From: Brassica napus
Taxonomy: Eukaryota > Streptophyta > Magnoliopsida > Brassicales > Brassicaceae
Assembly: GCF_020379485.1 (NCBI RefSeq)
Contig: NC_063436.1
Span: 16,447,389 to 16,511,388, forward strand
Length of the DNA: 64,000 bases
Direction: 5' to 3'
In this document: positions 1 to 12,100 of the stretch, piece by piece
Position numbering within the stretch: the first letter of the stretch is position 1
Layout: every line of letters starts with the position of its first letter
Translations under genes and position numbers: made by a program
The notes under the pieces: model-generated
What the model saw: only the letters and a program-made list of their open reading frames with translations
Told to the model about the DNA's origin: nothing
The model's database searches: none

Positions 1-459
1 TACTACTGTAATGATGTACTTATAAAGTGAATTCGTCCAACAAAGATAATTAACATTAAATAAAAAAACTCGTTTCAGTGACAAGAAAGAGGGGTCGATA
101 TCAATGGACCAATGAAAAGAAAGCTCATGGGCAATCCCCACTTGGCTTTCTTCTTCTTTTCTGATCTCATTCAAAATAATTCTTGTCAAACAAAAAAACA
201 AGAGGTAAGTTCCAATAATTTTCTTAAAAGAAGGATGATGATTCAACAAAAAGACAAAAGTTTAAGCGTTTCACAAATTGTAGGTTCAAAAAAATATCTG
301 ACCTAACAAGAACAAAACGTATCAACAGTATCTAAAGAATCCAAAGAAAAGCTTACATTCAACACTTTTATGAAAAAAATGTGTGTTCCTCTCCTCTCAA
401 AGTCGAATGCACTAGAAGAAGTTGAAACAAAAGGTTTTATTGCATTGGCAATAAATCAA
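1..459. other. Left-edge spacer, no gene seen
   Basis: AT-rich sequence up to the left border of the MULE. The 64-codon open frame at 112-306 has low-complexity Lys/Ser/Asn composition and no recognisable domain, so I do not call it. Bases 451-459 (ATAAATCAA) are the left copy of the MULE target-site duplication. Confidence 0.6.
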
Positions 460-599
460 GGGGTTTTTGCCAAAACTAACCCACAACTTGATTTTAATTC
501 CAAACCTATACCCAAACTTGAATCAAATGCAAAACTAACCTAAAAGCCTAGTGAAATTACAGCTCAGCCCCTTGTGACCAAACAAAAAAACAGAAGCCA

Positions 600-1320
600 T
601 TTTTACGAATATAGCCCCAGTAAATCGTCTGAGTCGTCTGAGATGTTGGAAGTCGTCTGGACGACTGAAGTATAAGTCGTCTGGACGACTGAAGTGTAAG
701 TCGTCTGGTACCAGTTTATTTTAAAAATAATTTATAAATCTTGTAAAAAAATATTTTGATGCGTAAAAAATAAAAATCAAGTAATTATAAACAGTTTTAA
801 CTGATATAAATTAAGATATGATAAAATTGATTTGTTTTGAAGATATATGAGTGGAAGTAGTGAATCATGAAATACTTTGATTTAGGAGTTTGGCAAACAT
901 ATGTTGTAGTATTGTATGTATTGTTAGGGTTAGATTTTGGAAAACTAAAATGTTTTTTTCAAAAATTAGTTTTCACCTATATGTGTTTATTTATGTGTAT
1001 AGTAAACACTTTTCAAGTTTGATTTGGTTTTATGAAGTGTTTAATTAGATAATTAAGTTTAGGGGTTATGTTTAGGGTGTGGACGACTTATATTTCAGTC
1101 GTCTGTTAAATAATTTACCCGGACGACGTATATTTCAGTCGTCCAGACGACTTACTTGTAAGTCGTCTGGAAAGTCTTCTATTTTAGTTTCCCGCTAAAA
1201 ATATTTAATTTCCCGCTAAAAATATTAAACTCCTCTGGACGACTTACATGTAAGTCGTCTGTTTTAATTTCTTCACCAGACGACTGAAATGTAAGTCGTC
1301 CAGGAAGTCGTCTAAGTCAA
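600..1320. repeat. Palindromic GACGACTT/AAGTCGTC modules (left set)
   Basis: Short hairpin-forming modules of about 22-27 bp recur here, for example GACGACTTACATGTAAGTCGTC-type perfect palindromes near 1238-1260 and imperfect ones with AYATTTCA or TGAAATGT centres near 1083, 1125, 1145 and 1279. They are separated by AT-rich spacers. The same module is found in the right half of the element. Confidence 0.85.
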
Positions 1321-1353
1321 AAATATTTAATCTAATTGGATTTTTTGTCTCAC

Positions 1354-1361
1354 TATATAAA
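1354..1361 (+). promoter_or_regulatory. TATA-box-like site inside the MULE
   Basis: TATATAAA is followed by a CT-rich leader (1375-1392) and an ATG at 1395 that opens a frame of only six codons before TAA. This looks like a Pol II promoter and 5' leader captured by the element, leading into the duplicated exon-like units. Transcription is inferred only. Confidence 0.4.
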
Positions 1362-1432
1362 GAAAAATTTACACATTCTCTCTCCTCCTCTCAAATGGCT
1401 GCAACAAAAATGTAATGTTCATCATTCTAAAA

Positions 1433-2640
1433 CTCTCCAACCTCTCTCTAATCTCTTTGACTTGAAAACACCAAACTTTATATGAATTTTTCAGTTTTGT
1501 CTCATGTATTTCTTACTAATCTATCTCTTTTGCAGGTTTTTAATCAAATGGTACTCATCTTCCACTAATTTAGAGGTAGATCTATTAATTTTAGATATGT
1601 ATTTTTGTGTGTTCTATAAATGTAGATTTATCTAATCTTCCACTCATTTTCTCTATTTTTAAGTCATTTGAACGTTTTTGAATATGCAGGTTTTTCAGAT
1701 CTGGATTTGATGTGCAGGTTTTTCAGATCTGGAAGACTTCTGGGACGACTTACCTGTTAGTCGTCTGGAAGTCGTCTGGAAGTCATCTGGAAGTCTTCTG
1801 ACAAAGTCGTCTGGACTTCCAGGAAGTAGTCTGGACTTCCTGGAAGTCGTCTGGACTTCCAGGAAGTCGTCTGGACTTTCAGGAAGTCGTCTGGACTTCC
1901 AGGAAGTCGTCTGGACTTCCAGGAAGTCGTCTGGACTTCCAGGAAGTCGTCTGGACTTCCAGGAAGTCGTCTGGACTTCTAGGAAGTCGTCTGGATTTTT
2001 CTGAGCGTTTTGGTAAGTTCTTATGTCTGATTTTTCTTCATTTGGTAACTTCTTGTTGTATAAAGTTCTTACTTTTTTCCCAAACTAAAACTCTCCAAAC
2101 CCACTCTAATCTCTCTGACTTGAAAACACCAAACTTTATATGAATTTTTCAATTTTGTCTCATGTCTTTGTTACTAATCTATTTTTTTTTGCAGGTTTTT
2201 AATTATTTGGTACTCATCTTCCACTAATTTAAAGGTAGATCTATTATTTTTAGATATGTATTTTTGTGTGTTCTGTAAAGGTAGATTTATATAATCTTCC
2301 ACTCATTTTTTTCTGTTTTTAAGCCATTTGAACGTTTTTGAATATGCAGGTTTTTCAGATCTGGATTTAATATGCAGGTTTTTCAGATCTGGAAAACTTC
2401 TGGGACGACTTACTTGTTAGTCGTCTGGAAGTCATCTGGAAGTCGTCTGGAAGTCGTCTGGACTTCCTAAAAGTCGTCTGGACTTCCTGTAAAGTCGTCT
2501 GGACTTCCTGTAAAGTCGTCTGGAAGTCGTCTGAACTTCCTAAAAGTCTTCTGGCAAAGTCGTCTGAACTTCCTGGAAGTCGTCTGGACTTCTTAGAAGT
2601 CGTCTGAACTTCTTAAAAGTTGTCTGGTCTTGTCTACTCA
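1433..2640. repeat. Tandem duplication of an exon-like unit, period about 658 bp
   Basis: The block beginning CTCTCCAA at 1433 recurs at 2091 with high similarity for about 330 bp. It includes the segments TTTGCAGGTTTTTAAT and GAATATGCAGGTTTTTCAGA. Each copy ends in an array of GTCGTCTGG units (1740-1995 and 2405-2635). The recurring TGCAG|GTTTTT looks like a splice acceptor. No continuous coding frame runs through either copy. Confidence 0.8.
1806..1994. repeat. Tandem 20-bp array GTCGTCTGGACTTCCAGGAA
   Basis: About nine head-to-tail copies of a 20-bp unit with few changes. The unit contains the palindrome GACTTCC-A-GGAAGTC, so the array can fold at every repeat. A more degenerate array of the same unit lies at about 2424-2634 in the second duplicated unit. 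No unique spacers separate the repeats, so this is a minisatellite, not a CRISPR. Confidence 0.9.
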
Positions 2641-3169
2641 AGTGGAATCCAAGCTTGTCTTTGTAGATGAATGATCTATAATAGTTTTGTTTGTGATCTG
2701 TTTTATGAATTGCATGTATACTCTTTTAGTTGTGAATTTTTTGTAAAATCAGTAATAATGTTTTCCAAGATGTATTAAATGTGCTAACAATGTGTTTACA
2801 CATTTACAAATCAATGAAATAATAGACTTCAGTAGCCTTTTTCTTATCTTTGGATCTCTCATATGCAATAATAAACTCCAATGGCCTTTTTCTCATCTTA
2901 ATAAACAAGAATGTTGGTAAGAGATGGAAACAAACAATAGTAACTAGTCAAAGCATATCATATTTTTTATAAGTTTGCATTGAAAAACTTAGTCAAATTT
3001 AGTAAAACTAAGGGAGAGAACATATTTTGTAAATATGAGTTTTACATATCTTGAAGTTACTTATCACTCTTAAAAATACAAGTTATTCAAAAACTAACGT
3101 AGAAGACTTAAAAACTAGTGGAGAAGACGCGGACGACTTCAATCTAAGTTGTCTAGACGACTAAACTAT

Positions 3170-3965
3170 ATGTCGTCTGGTCAACGCAGAGGTTATTTTT
3201 GCAATTGACTTTGAAATCTGTTATTTCGGACGACTGAAAGTTAAGTCGTCTACTATTGTTTGGTTAAAAAAAAAACTCCAAAATAGCTAGACGACTTACA
3301 TTTCAGTCGTCAGAGGTTAGTTTTGCATTTGACTGGATTATTTCAGAAATTTGACTTTTTGGACGACTTACGTTTCAGTCGTCTAGTGAAAATTAAAATA
3401 ATAATATTTTTTTAAAAGTAGACGACTTAAAGTTAAGTCGTCATAGGTTAGTTTTGCAATTGAAAAAAAAAACTTCAAGATTTAATTATATACAGACGAC
3501 TTATAATTCAGTCGTCCACGAGACGACTGAAATGTAAGTCGTCCAGGATTTACGAGGTTTGACCAGAATCTCGGAAAAAAATCCTGGACGACTTACAATT
3601 AAGTCGTCTGGTGGACGACTGAATTATAAGTCGTCTGTGTATAATTAAATCTTGAAGTTTTTTTTTTCAATTGCAAAACTAACCTATGACTACTTAATTG
3701 TAAGTCGTTTACTTTAAAAAAAATATTATTATTTTAATTTTCGCCAGACGACTGAAATGTAAGTCGTCTGGGGAAGTCAAACTTCTGAAATTATCCAGTC
3801 AAATACAAAACTAACCTATGACGACTGAAATGTAAGTCGTCTAGGTTCTTTGGAATTTTTTTTGAAACCAAACAATAGTAGACGACTTAACTTTCAGTCG
3901 TCTCAGGTTACAGATTTCAAAGTCAATTGCAAAATTAACCTCTGCGTTGACCAGACGACTTCCAG
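3170..3965. repeat. Long foldback, arms about 380 bp
   Basis: The left arm (about 3170-3551) and right arm (3579-about 3965) are reverse complements over most of their length, around a loop of about 27 bases (3552-3578). The match includes the palindrome modules, the TTGCAATTG segments and the GGTTAGTTTTGCA segments. It contains internal gaps and substitutions but pairs along its whole length. A transcript would form a long near-perfect hairpin of the kind processed to small RNAs. That outcome is inferred. Confidence 0.8.
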
Positions 3966-4566
3966 GTAAGTCGTCTACAGCCAGACGACTGAAAGGTAAG
4001 TCGTCTACAGCCAGACGACTTCCCAAGTAAGTCGTCTGACGAACAGATCTGGAAAAAAACTCGATGTCATACCTTAAATTAGTGAGATAAGTTCCTTAGC
4101 ATACATAAGGCTTCTCCAAGCACACATAATCACAAACGGAAGTCACCCACCCATAATCGTTAGCTTCTATGACTCTATGAACCATGAAAATTTTAGAATC
4201 AAAATCTTGAGTTTTTTTAGCTCATTGTGGAGAGAAAGTGAGAGATATGTTGTGTTTAGGTCACAAGAATGGAAAAAGAAGAAGGGTAAATCGATTTTAG
4301 GAGCATTAAGAGCTTCAAATTGGTTGTTCATGGTGGTTGTGGTATTGATGACAATGGCAATTTTGTAATTACTTGAAGATGATGAGGGTGAGAGAGTAAA
4401 AATGTCATTTTCGAAAAAAAAAATAAAAAAAAAATGGATGGCATTTTCGTAAATTATATGAACTTGTGGGGTGAATAGGGCAAAACCAATTTTCAAAAAA
4501 AAAAGAGGTTAGTTTTGTGTTTGACTTTAAGTTATAGGTCAATTTTGCAAAAATCCCATAAATCAA

Positions 4567-5072
4567 AGACATAAAAGAAAGATTATTTGTCTTGTTCAAA
4601 TAGGTAAAACATTTCATGAGTAAAGAGAGCGTTATGTTGAGAAAGACAAGAGAGTAGTTGAATTTTAGCTATCTATACAATAGAAACTTGATTTGAAGAC
4701 TAAAAGATATCCATATAACCATAATGCTGACATAATATTGTTTACTTTAGATCTAAAAAAAATATTAATGGGTAGACATTTAACCTTATTAAAGCCTGTA
4801 TTTCACTTTATATTGATTTCCACTCAACTAAAACGTAAAACCTAACATACAATGGATTAGTTCGTTACAGTAACTATCAATTAGAAACAGAACTTTACAA
4901 AAACAAAAATGCTATGAATCCCACTCACAAAAAGAAGACTTCTTATTGAATTAATAATATTTCTCTCTTGGTATTTGATCTACTATATCTATATTTAGAT
5001 ACTAATCCATCAGAAACTAGTTAATATACTCAAGAATATATGCATCTGCTCTATCAAAAGAAATAATCATAA
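4567..5072. other. Spacer between MULE and kinase gene 3' end
   Basis: AT-rich sequence with no open frame worth calling. It should hold the 3' untranslated region of the kinase gene, which is read leftwards. Confidence 0.5.
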
Positions 5073-7052
5073 TTATCTAGGAGCCACCTCTGAAATGCTC
5101 TGAAACGAAATAACAGAAGCCGACGACGATCCTTGATTAACAGCTGGGCTTTTCCCTTTGTAATCTTGTGTTGAGGAGCTCTCCTGTGAGCTGCTGCCTC
5201 TAAGACCAAGGCCACGGTGGTTGCCTCCCTTGTTGACACCCCTGTAGACACCAGGCTCCGTTAAGGCAGCCTCGTTGAGCTTAATCTCTTTCCTGCTAAG
5301 CATCTCCACCACTTGCTTCATGTTTGGTCTCTTCTGTGCCGCGGCTTGAGTGCAGAATAGAGCTACTTTGATGAATCGTATCACTTCTGCTTCAGGAAAC
5401 TTGGTTAGATATGGATCCACACACTCTAGTAGCCTCCCTTCTTCTCTCAGTTTCCATACCTACCAAACCACATATTAACTATATAAACCATTGATCACAG
5501 ATAGTTTTGGACAATTCGTCTCTTTTTCTCAAATAGTTTAAGTACATTTTTAAATTATATTTCTGGTTATTTTATATGTAAATATAATTATTATTTATAT
5601 ATATTCGAATATACAATTCGTTCTCGTTTAGGTTTCGGTTCGGTTTGTATATATAAATATAGGAATTGTTTGGATAGTTAGGTATTCAACAGTTTTGATC
5701 CGGTTTTGGTTATTTTAGTTTGATTCTTTGAATATCGGGTAAAATGCCTAGGCCTATCACAACAAAGTTTAGGATGTTTACATTGACTTATGTATATATT
5801 GTGTGTTAAGGTATTAGAGTTCATAAGCTTTACCCATTCGACCAGAACCAATAACTCGTCTGTAAAGGCAGCTCTGCTGCTACTACCACCACTTATGACT
5901 TCAAGCACAAGTATTCCAAAGCTGTAAACGTCTGCTTTTTTTGTTAACTGTCCTAGAAGTGCATATTCTGGGGCCAAGTATCCCCTGTAGTGTCAGACTT
6001 CATTAGCTGAAAACATCTGTAGAGGAAAGATGGATGCATGAAACGGTTCTTACACTGTTCCAGCTACTCTGGTACTAATGTGAGTGACATTGTCTGGAAA
6101 AAGCTTTGCCAGCCCGAAATCTCCAATCTTGGGACAAAAGTTTCGGTCTAGTAAGATATTACTGGCCTTTATGTCGCGGTGAACGACCTGAGGCTCGACT
6201 TCCTCGTGAAGGAAAGCTAAACCTGAAGCTGTCCCAACGCAAATGGCTGCACGTTTGGACCAATCAAGTGGAACATACTTACTCCTTGAACCTAAAAGAT
6301 CACTCAAAACAACATCAGGAGAAAGACAGGACACACTGTGTTGGACTTGGTAGACGAATGTTACCAAGCAAAACACTAGCAAGACTGTTGTTCTCAAGGT
6401 ACTCATAGACGAGAATCCGATTGTTCCCTTCGATGCAGCAGCCAATGAGGTTAACCAGGTTAGGATGATGAATGTTGGATATCAAGTTGATCTCAGTCAA
6501 GAACTCGCGTGTGCCTTGTTTGGATTCTGCTGAAAGTGATTTCACTGCTACTTGTGTACCATCTCTCAATACTCCCTGCAAGATTCAAGAACCATGTTGT
6601 TGCATGATTCACCAGAAACATCAAACGTAACATTTCTCACCTTGTAGACAACGCCAAAGCCACCACCTCCAATTCTGGTAGATGGATGGAAGTCATCTGT
6701 GGCTGATCTCAATGAGTTATATGAAAAGACTCTCACATTGTCGGTGCAAATCTCTGAATCATTCAAAGAACCAGAGATCATTAAATTCAAGAACCATTTT
6801 CTTTAGCAAAAAAAAAAAGATCACTAAATTAAATTGGTCAACCATTGTTGATGATTCTTTAGCTTAAAATTAATGATTATAGACAAAAGAACTTGTACAT
6901 AAAAAAATCCAAAGCTCTAAAAAATAATCAAGAACTTGTACATCAGTACAAACGTATCAATGGAATGGTTTGTATATACCTTCAGCTTCTTTCTGACCAA
7001 GACGATCATTTCTTTTGCACTTATCAAGAACTCTGAAGCAATTAAAGGGCAT
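5073..7052 (-). CDS. Receptor-like cytoplasmic Ser/Thr kinase (At3g09010 type)
   Basis: Six exons join to 390 codons: 7052-6980, 6753-6641, 6575-6365, 6291-6054, 5984-5834 and 5459-5073. All introns are GT-AG and in phase. The protein starts [16 protein letters not shown] and has the kinase core: glycine loop GGGGFG near residue 54, Lys74 in VAVK, HRD at 170-172 with KASN after it, DFG at 190-192 and the APE element. The HRD preceded by Arg-type activation suggests an active RD kinase. There is no signal peptide or transmembrane segment, so it is a cytoplasmic member of the receptor-like kinase family. The C-terminal 60 residues are Ser/Gly-rich and probably disordered. The best match from memory is At3g09010 (about 393 residues), related to cold-responsive protein kinase 1. 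The ATG was chosen because it begins a short first exon that splices in frame into [12 protein letters not shown]. Substrates cannot be read from sequence. Confidence 0.9.
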
Positions 7053-9120
7053 CACAAGATCCAGAGAGAATATATACAAGAATCACTCCTGGATGCAGAC
7101 TAAATCTGGATTTGATAGAGATGTAAGAACGAAAAGTTTCCTACAAGAACCTCAAATTTGACCTGTCTTCTGGATACAAACTGAATCTGGAGGAAGAAGA
7201 AGATTATGGATTTGTTTGAAAAAACTTGTTTAGTGGGGTAAATTTCTTTGGCACAAGAAGACCAGAGAGTTTAATCAAAGAGAAAAATCATCATGAATTT
7301 GCTTTTTCAATCTTTTTCGTGTGGATGACAATAAATTATTTAGTAACCAAACCAAACACAGTCAGGACATATGAACAGTGAATATGCTGAGACAAAAAAA
7401 AACTCGAAAGCGACAGCTACACGACGACGTGACTGATATAATTGATAATGTTTCAAAACTTGTTTTTAACACAAAAAATTTGATGTCAAAAAAAAAAAAA
7501 AACACAAAAAATTTTTTTTACAAAAGAAAAAGATTGTTTTAGATATTAAACATGAGTGATTTACCTACATAAACATTGTATGTTGCATGATCTTGTTTGT
7601 GTGTGTATTATATGAACATCCAACTTATCAAATGAACTTTCATTTTCACCATATAAATGTTCTATTTATTATTTCGGAACTCTATTATATCATTATTTAA
7701 TGTGTTATCAATACCTGTCTACAAAAAAATAATTAATAAGTACATAATTCTTTTTGAAGCAGTCAGTAAAAGGACTCAGAACTTTATCCATTTTTCATTT
7801 GCGAAGTTTCTTTTTTTGGTCAAATGTCATTTGAAAAGTTTTACAAATTGTCATTTTAACAAATCCTCTCTTAAGAAAATGAATTGCAGAAAAGTATTTA
7901 ACTTTTTAGTGGGCAGGTCGTTCCATCTCTACCATTGAGACTCTTTCTATCTACTATTGAGACTCTTTCAAGACCCTTGTGTCTATATGGCTTCGATAAT
8001 GTCTTTTAGTGTCTTTACTTTTGTTCCGTCTTTTTTTACTATAGTAACTTAGCATATTTGAACATAAGCACTGATATCTATCGTTAAGTGTTGATTACCA
8101 AACCACACGGCACATTAAGTTTGACGTTGTTGTCATTGTCGCCGTTCACACTACCACGTATATCTCTCTTTCTTCTTTCTATCTCAAAAAAATTTGTCAA
8201 CATTTTATGTTTTGGAGAAAAACAAAAACAAATCGTCATCAAACTACCCTTTACTTAGATATCATCGTTATGCTAAAATAGAAATCATCGAAAGAGAAAA
8301 TTCAATTGTCAACTTAAAGATCCAAAAAAATATATTCGCTTCCCATCTTTATTTTATTAATAATGCACCTGTGTAACTATTGGTTTATATTCATCGATTG
8401 TGGTGGAGTTGTGGCACGTCACTGCTTGCTGGTCAAGTAAGGTCTGATTTTCTTGTCCTCTAAACGTGAAGACTTGTTCTTCTAGTAAGATCTCATAGAA
8501 ACCAAACGAGACAAGTTATTTATATTGCTAACATTAATTTACAATGTCCCATTGGTTTATAAAATTTACAAAACGACATTAAATTCATTAATTACGTTAA
8601 CAGTTTTTTGTGGGGAAAATTTGCTCCTTTAAAAGTATTGGGGTTGTTCTGTATTTCTTGAAAATAAATTCCGTTGGCTTCCAGTTTCAAGTTAAGGCGG
8701 GTATTTACACGTGGCAGATACGATGAATCCCGCGTATCTCTACCAATAAGATTCTAGCAAGCAAAATGATTATTGTCTAGTTGCCGCCACACGCTCGCGA
8801 CATCACGCGCTATAACAATTGGGCCTTTTAAACTTGGACCAACGGCCCAAGTTAAAGTCTCCGGCTCGGCGATCGGAATCCGATCAACCCGACGGTAACT
8901 TCTCTTCGTTTTCGACAGTGAAAAAGATAAAAAAAAATGTTTTCACATAAGCCATTGTCCTTGGTGCTTTGATGAAAGAAGACAATCTTCTTTTACTAGC
9001 TTCGCTTATTTATTTTCTCCGCCGCGAGATTTTATCCCCGTCGTCTCTGTTCGCCGCCGCAACCTCCTTAGTGTCAAGGATTTCGTCGGATCTCGCGGAG
9101 GAGAACGGAGATTGCTTCAG
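7053..9120. other. Divergent intergenic region, kinase and importin promoters
   Basis: About 2 kb between two genes read away from each other. The right end carries a G-box/ABRE-like CACGTGGC at 8708-8715 and two site II-type motifs (separate entry). Open frames at 7657-7938 and 8194-8376 are AT-rich, low in complexity and without recognisable domains, so they are not called. Confidence 0.6.
8820..8849. promoter_or_regulatory. Paired site II-type motifs before the importin gene
   Basis: TGGGCC at 8820-8825 and its reverse complement GGCCCA at 8844-8849, about 270-300 bp before the ATG. Such TGGGCY elements are frequent in plant promoters of proliferation and housekeeping genes. Function here is inferred from sequence alone. 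Confidence 0.45.
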
Positions 9121-12100
9121 ATGGCGTTGACAGCTTCCGATTTACCGGCGATGTACTCGTTGCTAGCGAATTCCATGAGCGGCGACGAGTCCGTTCGTCG
9201 GCCGGCGGAGGCGGCTCTTTCTCAGTCGGAGAGCAGGCCTGGTTTCTGCTCCTGCCTCATGGTTCGTTTTCTAATCTAAAGCTCTTAGCGCTTTGGATTC
9301 TGCTAATGCGAAGCTTTGATTGATTCACTTCCCTCTCGTTTTTGGTTTGCAGGAAGTGATAGCGTCTAAGGATTTGGTGTCTCATGTGGACGTTAGGTTG
9401 ATGGCGTCTGTTTACTTCAAGAACAGTATCAACCGTCATTGGAAGAGCAGACGAAATGCTTCATTGTAAGTTCGATTCTTCTCCGGAATCTAGATGAGCT
9501 TCCAATCTAAAATTAATTGGTGATAAGTGGATTGGTCCGGCTATCTTATATATTATTAAGGATCCCTTCCGATACCGATGTGTGATTACACTTGCTGGCT
9601 GGGTTAGACTATTGGATGTGTAGTGGCGTGAGCTCCTTGAAGTTACTACTCTATTACTTAGGCTTTGACACTCTTTGCTTGGAATTTTCACAGGGGTATA
9701 AGCAACGAGGAGAAGATTCATTTGAGGCAGAAGTTGTTGTCTCACTTGAGAGAAGAGAACTACAAGGTGTTGTAACTTGTAACGTTAGCATTCCGTGGCT
9801 GCATCAACTGTGACATATAGTGGAAATGTATCTCATTTTATTTGATTTGTGGCAGATAGCGGAGATGTTGGCTGTTCTCATATCGAAGATAGCTCGTTTT
9901 GATTATCCTAGAGAATGGTCAGCATTTTCACTTTATAACTCTAATTGATTGATGACAGTATCTTCTTTGGTTTGAGGGTTTTTTTGGATTGATTCTTTTA
10001 GCGAAATAAATGGTTTTTTTGTGCTTTGTGATGTCAGGCCCGACCTGTTTTCGGTACTAGCGCAACAGCTTCACTCAGCTGACGTTCTTGCTTCTCACAG
10101 AATCTTGATGATTCTTTTTCGAACTCTAAAAGAGTTGTCCACTAAACGTCTCACGGCAGATCAGAGAACTTTCGCTGAGGTGTGTATGCTACTATGTCTT
10201 CATCCCTTAGGTCAATTTATTTTCTCCTATTGTGTATATTGTAGGATCAAAGCTTGGATCTTTGCTTTAGTTAAGGATAAGGTCCAGTTTATTTTGTTGG
10301 CAGATCTCGTCGCAACTCTTCGACTTTAGTTGGCACCTATGGCAAACTGATGTCCAAACAGTTCTACGTGGCTTTTCAACAGTGGTTCAGAGCTATAGTT
10401 CAAATAGTGCCGAGCAGCATCACGATGAGCTTTTTCTGACTTGCGAGAGGTGGTTTCTATGTTTGAAAATAGTCCGCCAACTCACAATTTCTGGATTTCA
10501 AAGCGATGCCAAAAGCATACAGGTAGATAACTATACTTCTCCGTGATACTTTTCAGTCCTTTATTACATCCATGTTCATTTATCTTCCTTCTATGAACTA
10601 GTGGTATATTTTCACCAAAGACGTGTTCCGTTGACCCCCATTTCGTCTTTTATCTTTCGTAGTTAAGCTGAATCTATAACCTTAGTAGATTGATAAACTA
10701 TTTCGGAATATAGATGTCGCTCTTTCTTTCAGACATTTACTCTACATGCAGATATATGATATACAGCTAACTCTTTTCTTTCAGGAGATTAAACCAGTGA
10801 AAGAAGTATCTCCTCTGCTCTTGAATGCGGTTCAGTCGTTTCTTCCATATTGTGAGTTGGTTTTTAGCTGATGAACATTTTTTCATGCATATGACAAAAG
10901 CACATAGAACTCTATATTAAAGATGTTTTTTCCTCCGTTTGTTTATGCAGATTCATCTTTTCAGAATCGAGATACTAAATTCTGGGAGTTTGTAAAGAAG
11001 GCATGTGTCAAGCTGATGAAAGTGTTAGCCGCAATCCAAAGCAGACATCCTTATTCCTTTGGAGATAAATGTGTTCTTCCAGTCGTAGTGGATTTCTGCT
11101 TAAACAAGATAACAGATCCTGAACAGGCATCGTTGCCGTTTGAAGAGTTTTTTATTCAGTGTATGGTGATGGTGAAATCTGTGCTTGAGTGTAAAGAGTA
11201 TAAGCCTAGTGTAACTGGTCGAGTGATGGATGAAAATGGAGTTACATTTGAGCAGAGGAAGAAGAATGCTTCAAACGCAGTTAGTGGCATTGTGTCTTCA
11301 CTTTTACCCAACGAAAGGATAGTTCTTTTGTGCAACATACTAGTGAGAAGGTATCCTTCTAACCAATAATAAGATGTGTGAATCCAATTATGCCTTAGTT
11401 CCTTATTAAGGTAATTTGAAGGTAGATAGTTTTCATTTACCAATGCAAAGTCCAAAACAAAATATGATATGATAATCTTATTGACACATAACGATCTTAT
11501 TGCTGTACATCTATGTTTCTCTGTTCTCAGTATCTTCACCCTTAAGTTATAAGTATCGTTATTGTATGGACATACTCAGCCATGTAACATTAAGGAGAGT
11601 CACTGACGTGCATGTAATAGTTGAGAAGGGATTGTTACTCTTGGGACCTTCTGGATTTAGTTTGAAAAATATTGCATGGATCGTCTTAATGCTGTCATGC
11701 ATTCCTACCTCCATACAGTCACCGCTCTATGGTGGTCGTATGAATGATGCCGGGGAAAACACTTTACTAAAATTTAATCATCAACATTTCAACAGGTATT
11801 TTGTTCTAACAGCAAGTGACCTAGAGGAGTGGTACCAAAACCCTGAGTCCTTTCATCACGAGCAGGACATGATTCAGTGGTCTGAGAAATTGAGGCCTTG
11901 TGCAGAAGCTCTATATATGGTTTTGTTTGAGAACTACAACCAAGTAAGTAGCAGATAGTCTTAAGCATTTCAGCCTGTTCTGAAAAGTATGCTAAATCTA
12001 ACCCAAAAAAATAAGAGACAACAGACAAGAAGTCTGCTAATTTATATAAACTGATACTTACTCTTTCTGTCTCCATTGTTGTGAACAGCTCCTAGGACCT

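Larger units (their letters stand above)
460..4557. mobile_element. Non-autonomous Mutator-like element, 4.1 kb
   Basis: The ends are inverted repeats: left end GGGGTTTTTGCCAAAA, right end in reverse complement GGGATTTTTGCAAAAT. A second matching block follows (CAAATGCAAAACTAACCT at 526-543 against CAAACACAAAACTAACCT read from the right end). The element is flanked by a perfect 9-bp direct repeat ATAAATCAA (451-459 and 4558-4566), the size typical of Mutator superfamily insertions. No transposase frame is visible. The longest open frames are about 60-110 codons of low complexity, so it must depend on an element elsewhere. The inside is almost entirely short palindromes built on GACGACTT/AAGTCGTC, a tandem duplication and a long foldback (separate entries). 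It lies downstream of the kinase gene on the opposite side from its promoter. Confidence 0.85.

Noticed and set aside
112..306. 64-codon frame at the left edge
   Set aside because: No domain, no upstream signals, Lys/Ser/Gln-rich; not supported.
1806..1994. Regular 20-bp repeats that could suggest a CRISPR-like array
   Set aside because: Repeats are contiguous without unique spacers, and the sequence is nuclear plant DNA. It is a minisatellite.
4167..4496. Opposite-strand open frames of 63 and 109 codons near the MULE right end
   Set aside because: They overlap on both strands, are low complexity (runs of Phe, Ser, Thr) and have no domain. Probably chance frames.
7657..8376. Open frames of 93 and 60 codons between the kinase and importin genes
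   Set aside because: AT-rich composition, Asn/Ile/Lys/Phe-heavy translation, no recognisable family.
9461..9813. Open frames around importin exon 3 on both strands
   Set aside because: They span an intron and a real exon in other frames. The spliced importin frame explains the conserved part.
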